Source: Perkinsus olseni
Lineage: Eukaryota > Perkinsozoa > Perkinsida
NCBI GenBank assembly: GCA_013115125.1
Contig: JABANN010000466.1
Coordinates: 1 to 27,442 of the forward strand
Direction of reading: 5' to 3'
DNA length: 27,442 bases
Shown here: positions 8,601 through 18,839 of the stretch, piece by piece
Numbering within the stretch: the stretch's first letter is position 1
Layout: the number at the start of each line of letters is the position of its first letter
Program-made: the position numbers and the translations under genes
Notes under the pieces: generated by a model
What the model was told of the DNA's origin: nothing
Databases searched by the model: none
The model's input: the letters and a program-made list of their open reading frames with translations, nothing else

Positions 8601-11600
8601 AGCGACCACCACATTGCGCGACTTCAAGTTGCCGGCGACGAGCTCGCCGAGAAGAGTGGCCATGGCCTGCAGGCCCTGCTGCGGGGCTAAAAAGCGCTCA
8701 CCCGCTGCAGGATTCACGTTGTACTTGGCAGACATGCTCCCCACGATGGATTTAGACCATCCGCCCCATTGAATCGACAGCACGTCCGCGGCCGAGTTGT
8801 CCGCGAAAAAGTCAGAAGCGGCGTTAGCAGCTGCATAGACCGACTGCCCTGGACTCCCAAAGGCACTTGAGCTTGACGAGAAGAGAACGTACCGTGGTTC
8901 GGACCCTAATGCCTCCACAAGATTCACCGGGCCCAAGACCTTCGCTGCCACCGCTTGGTAGAGTTCCTCATAGATAGAAGGAGCATGTTCGACGAGAGCA
9001 TCCTCCACAACACCAGCACAGTGGAAAACCGTCGTCACGGTGCCGCGATACTCGGATAAGGCGCTCACTAGAGAATCCCTGCTGCTGACATCAGCGGCTC
9101 GTACTTCAACGGGGCATGACAGGCCGAGAGAACTAGGCTGTGAGGAGGCCGATCGACCAACCAATACAATCTTGCTGCAGCGCAGGTTATCGGCAGCCCA
9201 TTTGGCCACGAGCCGTCCGAGCCCACCGAAGCCGCCAGTGATCACGACGACACCATCGAGGAGATGCTCCTTCAAATCAGATTTCGGCGTTCTTTGCGGG
9301 TCACGGCCGAGCTGCCGAACCCTGATTTTGCCGCCCACCACTCTGAACTCTCCCAGATTGGGCAGACGAGCGAGAGATGGAATATCGTTTGTGTTCAGGA
9401 CCCGGACAATGCGCAGGCCTAGATCAGCACCGTGCTCGGAGACAAGCGATCTCGCAAAGCCGATAACCGGGCTCGCGCATTGGCAGTCACGAATGACCAA
9501 AACCGTATCCATGCGGGAGAGTAGACGACTGTTGGGAATGAGGCTCCTCTGGACAAACTTGATAACATCGCCAAGGAGACTTATCGGGTCAGCGTCGGGT
9601 TCCGGGTCAACAAGCACCACAGCTCGACCCAACGATCTCACCGCTACGTCAAAGTCGGAGACACTCCGGCACCACAGGACTTCTCCGCAGCTTGGTTCCG
9701 TCCCTGAGAGGCTGATGCCAGCGACCCGACCAGGAGTCTCGTCATTGGGAAAGAGGGCAACGGGAAGCTCTTCCCAAACCTCAGTGTACGTCATACTTGC
9801 CAAGCCACTGGCAGTTGTCGCCCGGCAGGAGTCCCTCTCTGAGCTCCGATCCGGCGGCCAGCACTTTGTCCTTCTCCATCTCCTCGAAGGTAATGCGAGG
9901 GCCCTGCGCAGCCCCTCTCCATCGGGCACTGGCGGCTCGGACACGATTCCCGAGGACCACATCGCTCCTCGGAGGGCTTGGTAGCTCTTGTCGAAGTAGC
10001 GCGCGGCACATAAGACCTCAGCGTCAGGGACGCACTCCCGGATGAGAGTTCTCATGCCGGCTCCAGGACCGACGTCGATAAACATCGTTCCACCTCTCCC
10101 GGCCTCCTTCAAGGCGCGTTCTAGCATTACTGTTCTTCTCGTTTGTCTGCACCAATATCGAACAGAATCAAAGTCGCCGTCGCCGTGAGTGGCCGTGCTG
10201 ATGAGATTGTACTTGGAAGGTTTCTTCAGCTCTGGCACGAGGACAGGGATTTGGCTCTCCAGCACGTCAACAGCAGCATCAACATAATAAGAATGGAAAG
10301 CTCCTGCGGTATCCAAAACTTTGCTAGGCACTTCCAGCGTGGTCTTGAAGGACTCTATGCCTTCAGGAGTGCCGCTCACAACAATGCGCTTGTCAGCATT
10401 CACGCAGGCCACTTCGACGCCTCTCGGTAGGTTCGGTAATTCCTCCATCGTTAGCCCGTTAATCGCAAGCATCTTTCCCGTATTGCCCTCAGTGATTAGC
10501 CTTGCTCGCAAGCGCACGACCTGCAAGGCTTGCTTCAGAGGCATCACACCGCACACAGTGGCGGCCACCCATTCGCCAAGCGAAGCACCAAGTAGTTGGA
10601 CTCGAGTGCCCTTATGTATAATACGTAGAAGACGTAAAGTCGTGGAATATGAAATGGAAAATAGAGCAACCTGTTGAGTAACAGGATTTGGATGACGGTG
10701 GTAGGTGAGTACAGGGTCCTCACCCAAAAGAGAGACAACTTCAGGTTCGATCGATACCGTACCGGGCTGAGGCAAAGTCAAGCCTTGCCCGGGACAAACT
10801 AGGGTAACACACTCGCAAGTGTCAGGACATTCGTGCACGTCCTCAAAATCTACACTCGCGAGCTGCGAGACCATAGCGTCAGTTGACGAGCTCATGACCT
10901 CGACGATGGATCGATATGGCAGCGACGGTCGGAATTTACTTAGCGTGTATGCGACCGACACGAGATCAACGGGGGCAGGAGAGGACTGAAGGAACTCTGT
11001 GAGAGCCTTAGCCTCCTCCTGAAGACCTTCCTGGTCGTAGGAAGACAAAGCGATATATATGGGATGACCCTCAGACGCGGAGCTAAGTGCCCTGGGCACC
11101 TGCGGCACGCTTTCGATAATAACGTGGGCGTTTGTACCACCAATCCCCAGAGCGCTGACAGCGGCAACTCGAGGAGACCCACTCCACGGCTCAAAGATAC
11201 GTTGGAGCTCCATGTTGGATGCTTCCAGTCGATGCGACAGCAAAGGATTTACATCCCCTGAGGAGGAAGAACATACTACAAGCCTCGACAAGCGCCAGTT
11301 CTACCTTCCGAGGACGAGCCAGAAGGCACCAGCACACCTTCATAGACGCACATAACCGCCTTAGCAAAACCCATAGCCCCAGCAGCTGTGTTGGCGTGGC
11401 CAATGTTGCCCTTCACGCTTCCAACAGAGATTCTACCACTGCCCTTCTTCCTCCAATACTGTCCAGCAAGGGCCTCCGCTTCTATAGGATCTCCAACGTA
11501 CGTGCCAGTAGCATGAGCCTCTATCATTCTCACATCTCCACTGACAGCGTTGCCGCAGTCACTCTGCGCGGCTCGAATGGCTCTTTCGTGACCGTCAACG

Positions 11601-14600
11601 CTAGGAGCGGAGAAAGGCTTGCCGGCGCCATCGTTGCAAACCCCTATACCCGAGATGAGGCAGTAGACTGGATCGTCGTCTCGCAAGGCATCCTCGTAGG
11701 GCTTCAATAGGAAGCAGTGACCGCCATTACTGTTCGCCGTTCCACTGGCCTGGTCGGTGAAAGGCTTGCATTTGCCGTCGGAGCTCCATATCATACCATC
11801 CTGACTCGCGTGCTCGTTCTGGGGCACGACCAGAGAAACACCACCGCACAGGGCCGTGTCACAGGCCCCGTCACGTAGAGCCTGTACTGCTTGACAGACT
11901 GCCACTAAAGCCGCGGAGCAAGCTGTGCCGATGCACACAGAGGGCCCTGTTAGGTTCAACGCATGGCTCGTGCGCATCGCTATATAGTCCTTGTCGTTGC
12001 CCATCTCCAACGAGAAATAACGGTCCGGATCAGACACGCGAACGGAGGGGAGTGTTTCGCCAGGTTCCAGCAGCAGAGTGAGGTAGTGTGGGAGCGAACC
12101 ACCGGACACGAAAACCTATTGAGACAGCCGGCTCCCCGGAAACGACAGCCGAGAAAAGCTCCGAAAGCATTACCCCACAATTGATCGCATCCCCGTTCTC
12201 CATCGCAGGGCCCATTCCACCATCGGTGAGAGCTTCATAGGCCATCTCCAGCCACATGCGTTGATGAGGATCGAGGAGGACGGGATCCGAAACTCCCCTG
12301 CGTGCCCAGAAGTCAATGTCAAAGCCCGAGACCAGAGCCGGATCAAGATAGTAGCCGCCAGGGACGTTACCTGAGTTTGACCGTGAGTAGCCAGCATCCA
12401 GGGGACCCGCTCTCACTTACCAACACCTGTATGGCCGTCCGGAGGAACAGTGAAGGGATTGAACGGACCAGACTTGCCACTCAGCGCCTCCAGAAGGCTC
12501 GAGAAACTTGTCTGGCCGATGCCGGGCCATCTTCCACTAGCTCCAATCACAGCGATGCGACGATCTCTCTCAGCGTCGCTCCGCTCAAGGCCGACTCCGA
12601 GATGCGGACCCCTATTCGGAGCACCGCGGTTTTGCGTCAAGTAGTTAATGATGTCCCTCGGGGTGTCTAATGTCCCGTCGAGCATGAGCTTCGCCGGTAT
12701 CCTCAGCGACGCGGCTATTCTCATGGCTGTCAGCGACTGGCCACCGCACTGACGCCAGAACGAGCCATCGATGTCAAAGTCGATGCCGAGCGTGTCTTCC
12801 CAGACGGCAGCCACTCGCGCATCAACAGGACGGTGCACACTCTGTCTGCCGACTTTGACGTCGTGTGTCGGGCCCTTCTCGCGTGACCTTCTCGAATCGC
12901 AGACGCTTCTCTTGATGACGTTCTTATCTACCTTGCCGGTCTTCATCATAGGGAAGTTGCCCTCCCACAGAATAGCCCTCTGCGGGACGTGCCCCTCGGG
13001 AAGATTCGCTCCGCGGAGGGAATCCAAAAGATCGCCGGGCTCGACAATTCTGCCAGTTCCAGTAACAGTGTAGGCAACGACTAGCTCCTCCTCAACAGCC
13101 ATCGCGCACACCTCCGCCACTCCCTTGAGATCTCGGCACTTGGACTCGACCAAGCGTAAGTCGACTTTGAATCCGCGAATCTGACAGGAGAAACAAAGCA
13201 CAGTTAAGTTCGGGTTCGAAGGGGCCTATCAAAGACCTGCATAGCGCTTCCCGAGGACGGCCCACCTTGACGTTGTCGTCCGCTCTGCCCAGAATAACAA
13301 GGCCAAGTCCATAAATAGACCGCACTCTATCTCGAGACCTCCACCCATACTGGGAGCTGAAGCCGGAACAAGTTTGCTCCCTGTCGTTCACATAAGACAT
13401 GGTGCCGCCGATATGATCCACGAAGAGTTCTCCTTCCCCGCTATTCATCGCACCTGACAAGCAAACATTCCCTTGAGAGGTGTTAGTGGCAGCTGATCAT
13501 ACTCCGTTACACAGGGTGAACGAGAGCTCAGCAAGAGGCACAGTATGGAGTGAAACCATTATGGCGCTGACATACCATTCTCCTTAGTGTCCTCTATGTG
13601 CAGCTTGATGTTCCATATAGGACTTCCTATCGGAGCGAACGCCATAGAGTCCGCCCACAGAGGCAAATCCGCAGCAGTCATAGAATAGAAGGCAGCATCG
13701 CCAGTCTCAGTAGTGGAAAACAAGTTGACGAGGCGGGACTCCTTAGGCTGCGTCGCGAAGAACTTCCGACAGACCTGTGACCGACCTGTGAATAACGCGG
13801 TGAGCCGCGTTGAAATATCCTACCTGTTCCGATAGTGGCTCACCGCTGACCACTATTTTGGAAGGGAGTAGCTTAGCTGACGCGTCATCCTGAGGAAGCA
13901 GATATGCTTCAACGAAAAGAACAAAAAATATTGGGGTATCTCCACCCCCGATTCTGCCCGCCCGACACGGTAGCTTCGAGGGTAACACCCAGCTAAGCTT
14001 CGCTGCCGACCTCTTCCGGAAGAGTGAGGTCCTTAATTTCAGAGGACCGGAAGATGTTCCCGAGAACCCACCTCGTTGTTGACATAATCAATCATGGCAC
14101 CCAACAAGGACGGCGTCATGCAATCCACAATGGTCACTTCATCACTGCGCAGCTTGTTGACGTGCACCTCCTGACAAAGCGCGCACCTTCACGGACCGAT
14201 GTCAGTCCCACGCCCTACCAAATCCGTGAGTTCCTTGTCCTGAATGAGCACCGTCGAGGCGCCAATACAGAGCGGCTGCCACCAATACCACAACAGAAAG
14301 AGATTTGCAGCCACCACTTCGTGCATCGCTCCGCCGTTGAAAAACATGCGCTCATCACACCACGCCCAAAGCATCATGTTAATTAGGGTTTTATGTGTAG
14401 TAACAACACCCTTCGGGAGGCCGCTCGTACTCCCACTCGTCCAGTCCACGAAGCATGGTGACTCAGCTGTGGCGAGGATATGTGGTGCCTTCACGGGGAA
14501 TTGAACCGGGCTCCTCACGCCATCGACAACAACTTGTTTACCGGCCAAGTCCAGTACTACGTCCGTACGAAAAGGAATCCTCACCATGCCCCCGACTGGA

Positions 14601-15298
14601 GCAGTATGAGCCTCAGGATCACAGCAAATCCATGCTTTCGGTTCCCAACGCTCGAGCACTCTCTCGCGAGCGGGTGTTTTCAATAAAGTCCGTTTGTCCA
14701 TTAGAGAAAAGGGCACTCCCGAAGCGGCCAAGGCATACATAACCACGGCCCAAGTGAGCCTCGACGATGGGGTGTCCGAAAAGGTCACCAAAACATGAGT
14801 CCCCGATCCCATCGTACGCATAACCATACGCTGCACAATACCAGCGTATGCCACAAACTCTTCATAAGTGACCTTCTGATCTCCACAAGTGAGCGCCACT
14901 TTCTTCGGTTGCAGCTTCCACGACCTCTCCACCAGTACCGGCCACGGCACGGCGACCAGCGGATGGGTGGACAGAACTTCGTGAACCTTACTCAGCGCGC
15001 GCTGGGGGTTAAGCACATCTTCTTGTGATATCTCTATGTAGCAATCCGCGCTCTTTCGGATCGGACTTTCAACGTCGAGCTTCTCCAGAGTAGCCAAGGC
15101 GTACGGACCCCAAGCACGGTTCCACATCCACCCGTGGCCGGCCCACACTAGAGTGTACAGCACATTGCTTGTCCAGAAGCGCTCCCTCGACCAGAGATCA
15201 CGAACAATTCTGAAAAGACCATGATGCCAGACATACATGGCGAAATGATGGCACGTCTGGGACGAAAGGAAGTGGGTGTCGCCGATACTACAGTCCAT
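4780..15298 (-). CDS. Hybrid acyl/amino-acid-loading type I polyketide synthase (A-T-KS-AT-KR-DH-ER-ACP-FSH1)
   Basis: Exons, 5' to 3' on the minus strand: 15298-14219, 14170-14072, 13889-13824, 13774-13576, 13453-13266, 13180-12421, 12370-12147, 12115-11305, 11257-7550, 7495-7369, 7236-7137, 7084-7018, 6939-6773, 6630-6512, 6425-6325, 6234-6062, 6006-4780. Phases close throughout, giving about 3,071 residues. The enzyme should activate a carboxylic acid as AMP ester and load it on a carrier. It should then extend it with acyl-CoA units, reduce it fully and release it by hydrolysis. Carrier and KS share one exon, so the fusion is real. All introns are GT-AG; the 31-bp one (12116-12146) has a poor donor and is least certain. 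The start is the first ATG after an in-frame stop, but CAG precedes it, so an upstream exon is possible. The first ~120 residues are Trp-rich and unrecognised. The product cannot be predicted. Confidence 0.93.
5913..7681 (-). other. Enoylreductase domain of the megasynthase, split over eight exons
   Basis: This is the MDR-type ER of reducing synthases. The N-terminal part ends in GGELSGIVTAVGEG. The NADPH loop is VLVHSAAGGVGLS, followed by SEIFDSRD (the family's HVFDSR block) and SFEVVASNGFILDLAKK. The end is TTGKNIGKVVV. The piece at 7496-7549 is a 54-bp in-frame intron that stays open if read through; removing it restores the family-like join between PG and FVRVSA. This domain is cut far more finely than the KS, AT, KR and DH domains, most of which sit in one long exon. 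Confidence 0.85.
7753..9343 (-). other. Ketoreductase followed by dehydratase in the megasynthase
   Basis: The KR has the NADPH-binding loop GGFGGLG (about residue 1818), the catalytic serine in FSSSSSAFG, and Tyr and Asn in VYAAANAASD. The CAGVVEDALVEH stretch has Asp where B-type ketoreductases do, which suggests a D-configured hydroxyl. The DH lies after the KR. Its histidine is in DHRTEGGIVVP (about 2079, the HxxxGxxxxP motif) and its partner Asp is in VMDACTHA. A structural KR half appears to precede the KR at about residues 1630-1780. The usual order in type I synthases is DH-ER-KR, so KR-DH-ER here is a rearrangement. Confidence 0.85.
9973..12562 (-). other. Ketosynthase and acyltransferase domains of the megasynthase
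   Basis: The KS spans about residues 750-1200 over four exons. It has the nucleophile in GTACSAAL (Cys about 938) and both histidine motifs, EAHATGTYVGDP and GNIGHANTAAG. It ends in SALGIGGTNAH. The AT (about 1296-1571) begins at CPGQG. Its nucleophile motif is GASLGE (Ser about 1368), where most ATs have GHSLGE. The downstream histidine is in GAFHSYY, closer to the HAFH type associated with malonyl-CoA than to the YASH type for methylmalonyl-CoA. The KS looks fully active. AT activity is likely, but the Ala next to the serine is unusual. Confidence 0.88.
12626..14938 (-). other. Loading part of the megasynthase: adenylation domain and carrier
   Basis: The adenylation domain covers about residues 120-640. 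It shows the A3 phosphate loop WTSGSTSGLPKG (about 286-297), LVNLFSTTET as A5, GRADDNVKIRGFKV as A8 (joined across the intron 13265-13181) and GKVD as A10, whose lysine (about 627) is the expected catalytic one. The carrier follows, with its phosphopantetheine serine in CGGQSL at about residue 693. There is no condensation domain before or after it, so it can only start a chain. Where amino-acid-activating domains carry the FDxS aspartate, this one has a hydrophobic stretch (about 331-340). That suggests a substrate without an alpha-amino group. Confidence 0.85.
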
Positions 15299-16032
15299 CT
15301 GGGTCGTATATAACCAAGGCTAGCCTCATGAAATCCATCCTGTCGGCGCCACTCGACGAGGAGGAAGGTGGGCATTTGGTCATCACTCAGACGGAAGGAG
15401 AGTTGGTGGAAAAACGCTCAAGCTGTTGAACATACCACGATCGTTGAGATAATAGCCGCCCACGAGTGGCCATCCAGGATATCTTCGACAGCAAAGATCT
15501 CTTCTACTCCACGCTCACTCCCCGCCAATTTGTTTCCCCCTCCGAAGAAGGATTCTCTTTTCTAGCGACTGAAGAGGGAGCTCGCTGAGAAGTTCTTGTA
15601 CAACCACAATTGGAGAGAAGCGTTATAGCTATAGTAGCTCTAACGAGAGTAGCTATAGGAGAGTAGCTATAGTAAGATACGGGTGTTAGTGGGTGGTACA
15701 AACCCTATGACACGGTGATCGAGTTGTCACTGCCATACGTTGCACAGAGGACCTGTTTCTATCAAGCGACGGGTGAGCAACAGCTGTTACACAGCTTTCA
15801 TGACAATCGACTCATTCCGCCGCGAGGCAGAAGATCGACCGGGACTACCAATTCGAGCTTCTTTCGAGTTCGACGCAAAAACGCGACAAGCGATGCTAAG
15901 CCTCTCCCCAAACTCACAACCCAGACCGTCATAACAGCGCTGTCATCCTGACCGACGAGGACGAACACAAGGGCAGACATCGGCTCCGCAATGAAACTTA
16001 TCCGACACCATCGACACATAAGGGTGTAATAC
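15299..16032. other. Intergenic stretch between RPN5 and the megasynthase start
   Basis: About 730 bp between the RPN5 stop and the megasynthase ATG, with both genes on the minus strand. It should contain the RPN5 3' UTR and the megasynthase promoter. A minus-strand frame at 15375-15148 reads as plausible protein up to the megasynthase ATG (for example FHQLSFRLSDDQ just upstream). It is out of frame with exon 1, and no believable intron joins them. No TATA box is evident. Confidence 0.5.
15645..15672. repeat. Exact 14-bp tandem duplication upstream of the megasynthase
   Basis: GAGAGTAGCTATAG occurs back to back at 15645-15658 and 15659-15672. A related AGCTATAG-containing string lies just before, at about 15623-15637. 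It lies about 350 bp before the megasynthase ATG on the minus strand, where a regulatory site would be possible; this is unproved. Confidence 0.65.
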
Positions 16033-18698
16033 TTACTTCGCCGCCGTAGATCTCGCGCGCATCTTCGCTCGAGCAGCGCTAATCTGATAAGGCAGGAACG
16101 AGTGTCGGAAAAGCGGGTGACACGGAAATCACACCAACCACGGCGTCGACCAGAAAAGAATTGAGTCAATAAAGGTTACACGATGTCCCATCCCATCTAG
16201 TACCATTTGCTCCTTCGCGATGAGGTGACCAGTGGACTCGACCAAGTCCAACAGGTTGTGTATATCGGAACCCCATTTATCCAAACGCTGGGTTGTCGTC
16301 AGCCTTCGACCGAACCTGCAACGGAAGAACGTTCCCCCACACGCTCACGCGCACAAAAATGCAACGCTCCCGGTCACGGAAGGGAAAAGGCGCGTATTAT
16401 CGCCTCCTCCATAGCGGACTCGACCTACCTGATTATCCCAGCAGGACGATCAATCTTAGCGGCGAGGAAACCACCGGTGACCAGCTCACAGACTTCCTTC
16501 TCAGTCTCGTCCACAGTAACGCCGATCATCTTCGCCCTGGAATTCGACAAAAAAAGCTCACCTTGCCGCGCTTTTGCTAGCAGAGATGCAACTTACAAAG
16601 ATGCAGTATGAATCCTAGTGTAGTACACGGCGGCCACCTTCACGATATTCTGAAGAAGGGTTGAGTGCGAGAAGCGATGAGCAAGCCGCGGGATGTAACG
16701 AATTTCGCGAAACAAGAGGGTTCTCAGGACCCAAGGCAATGAACTGGGCCACAAGTGAGTGAAACACCGGAAGCTTACATGTTGGACAACGCGCTTTCGG
16801 AAAAGGTTCCACCTCTCAGAACCGCTGACAACGACGAAATACTGAGAAACACAGGTGTAATTGAACTTACCCTTGATACTCAGGCTCTTTGTCAGCCGCC
16901 GCGTCATTGAAGACCTGAAGCAAACCATCACGGAGGAAACTTCACACGATAAGGCTACCTTATGAGCCTTGACGGTTGCCTCATTCGGGAGTGGTGTGGG
17001 CACCAATTCCTCGGCGAGAAAGGCGTCCAAAAGGCCACTGACCAATGAAACAAGTCAGTCGCAGGCACTTAGTGCTTCTACGGAAGTCCACCTGTAGACT
17101 GGCACACTCTCGAGACGCTTCTTCTCGGATTCCCGCAGCTTGTAGAGAGAATCAGTTTGCTCGTTAGAGTAGGGCGACAAGATGAGATATAACACCGAGC
17201 ACTCGAGGGCCTGTAAAAATGGTATAGGGCTTCGGAGCCGCTACGACAGGATCCCGATAGTACCTCAGTCCACCTGGACTCATCCTCCTGAGTCTTCTTG
17301 GTATTCAGAATAGCACGGTAGCACTTATACACCTGTCGGAAAGCAAAATGCCAATTGAATCGAACGTTCACAACCTCCACGATCACCTCGAGGTAATTCT
17401 TCTCATAAAGCCAGTAGCGAACAAGATACCTGCAACGCGTGAAAGTGACCGCCGCCGGCGAGATCCGCGATGGTTACGTATAGTAGGTGATTTTGATATC
17501 TTGCATGCCCTCGTCCCTCTCCAACTGCCTTGGGTTGATCTTCCTGGAGATGATTTGTGCGCCTACCAGAAAAGACTCCATTCGTACTCCTGGACGGCGG
17601 CCGCTGAGCGCGCAGCTTACGAATATAGTCGCCTTTCCGAAGGACCAGGCGCATCTGGGAAAAGAAAAAAAGGATGGAGCTATGATACCACGCGCAAATA
17701 TCGCCTCCTCACCTGCTCCAGAATGTACTCGGCCTTCTCGTTCTTCTCCATCGCACCGCATGTTTCGATCTGTTCGTCTTGAATGATGTTTGCCGCCTGA
17801 AAAGTCGCACTCAGATCGGAGTTCATCGCAAGTTAGGGAAGAAACGATAGAGAGGTGAAGCCCCGTCTTCAGGAGAAAGATAATACATCCCTAAGCATAC
17901 CTCGGTCGGGTCACCATCTTGCTCCTTCATGTGCGCCAGCCTCAGGCGTAGTCTGGCACGCTCGACTTCCACGAATATCTTGCCTGAAAATTCAAGTTCG
18001 AGCTTTCACTTGATCGAGGCATATTCCGTCATGTACGGATGATGTAAGCACACTGCACATCAAAGTCACTCACTATCAAGTCTACTACGGAACCGTGCGG
18101 GCCTATGCGACGGCAGGCCGAGTCCTTCATTCGTAATACTACCTTCGGTAACCTCAGAGAGGGTGTCAACCATAGCGTACTGTTGCTTCCTATCCAAGTT
18201 ATCCAACCAGCCCATGCACACATGTACCTATACCGCAGTTTCTCACACGGCCACCACTACTCAACTGCAGTTTACCAAATCAGCCACCGCACGTTTGAGC
18301 TGGCCACGCTTCTTCGTCATGGTGTGTATCATCTCCAGTAGCCGATCGAACTGCTTAGCATTGTATCTGCTCCAACCATGTGCGTATTCTCGTTTACAAC
18401 CCCTCCTTACAGCAGAGTGGCCATCTCCACTAGGAGGCGACTGCACGTTGCCGCATCGCTGGCCTGTCGGGCCTTCTTCTCCAACACCGCCAGCGCGTCC
18501 AAGGCCTCATCGAGTCGTCCAGCCTGCCAAGTGCGCTCAACAACCGACCAAAGCAAACACGAATCTTGCCTTGGCCATATCGCGGCTGTTTGAAATAACA
18601 CTGTCGGCTTCGGCGCTGAAATCTTGAGTAGCTCTTGGGTCCTTGACCAGGGAGTCAAGGCCTCTGTTCACCACGGTACTCGCTGCTTCGTCAGCCAT
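16033..18698 (-). CDS. RPN5: 26S proteasome regulatory lid subunit RPN5 (PSMD12)
   Basis: Eighteen exons: 18698-18570, 18523-18411, 18366-18276, 18227-18143, 17983-17901, 17796-17713, 17654-17621, 17562-17478, 17429-17387, 17332-17264, 17210-17092, 17037-16959, 16914-16871, 16824-16779, 16649-16597, 16536-16429, 16315-16204, 16083-16033. They give about 475 residues; the human protein has 456. Recognised blocks in order: GRLDEALDALAVLEKKARQA, EGKIFVEVERARL, KAEYILEQMRLV, GDYIRAQIISRKIN, CSVLYLILSPYSNEQTD, RWNLFRKRVVQH, KVAAVYYTRIHT, VTVDETEKEV, DRPAGIIRFGRR and LIAKEQM. RPN5 is a PCI-domain scaffold of the proteasome lid, and the PCI part lies in the last ~150 residues. The first intron (18569-18524) is best read as GC-AG. 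The small exon 7 (34 nt) is certain from homology. The last intron adds a basic tail; without it, a longer, less family-like C-terminus ends near 16131. Confidence 0.95.
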
Positions 18699-18839
18699 TA
18701 CGAACTCTCACGAGAAGTTTCCGTTAACAAAAACAACACTAAGCTGGAAGGAGCCACTACTTGCCGTATTACGCAGTCCAGGCGGCTCGACCCTAGTGCT
18801 GCTGAAGCGCTTCCGGTCGATGATTTGCGGAAAGCAACG

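Noticed and set aside
9040-9984. A 314-codon open frame on the plus strand
   Set aside because: It is antisense to the KR/AT exon of the megasynthase and is Ser/Arg/Pro-rich with no family features. The minus-strand frame carries clear catalytic motifs.
14495-14525. B-box-like GGTTCAATTCC on the minus strand
   Set aside because: It lies in the adenylation-domain coding sequence (SPVQFPVK), and no tRNA fold surrounds it.
16562-16576. A 15-nt microexon in the RPN5 gene with its own AG and GT flanks
   Set aside because: Skipping it gives exactly the family's length between YYTRI and VDETE. Including it adds five residues and needs two introns of about 20-30 bp.
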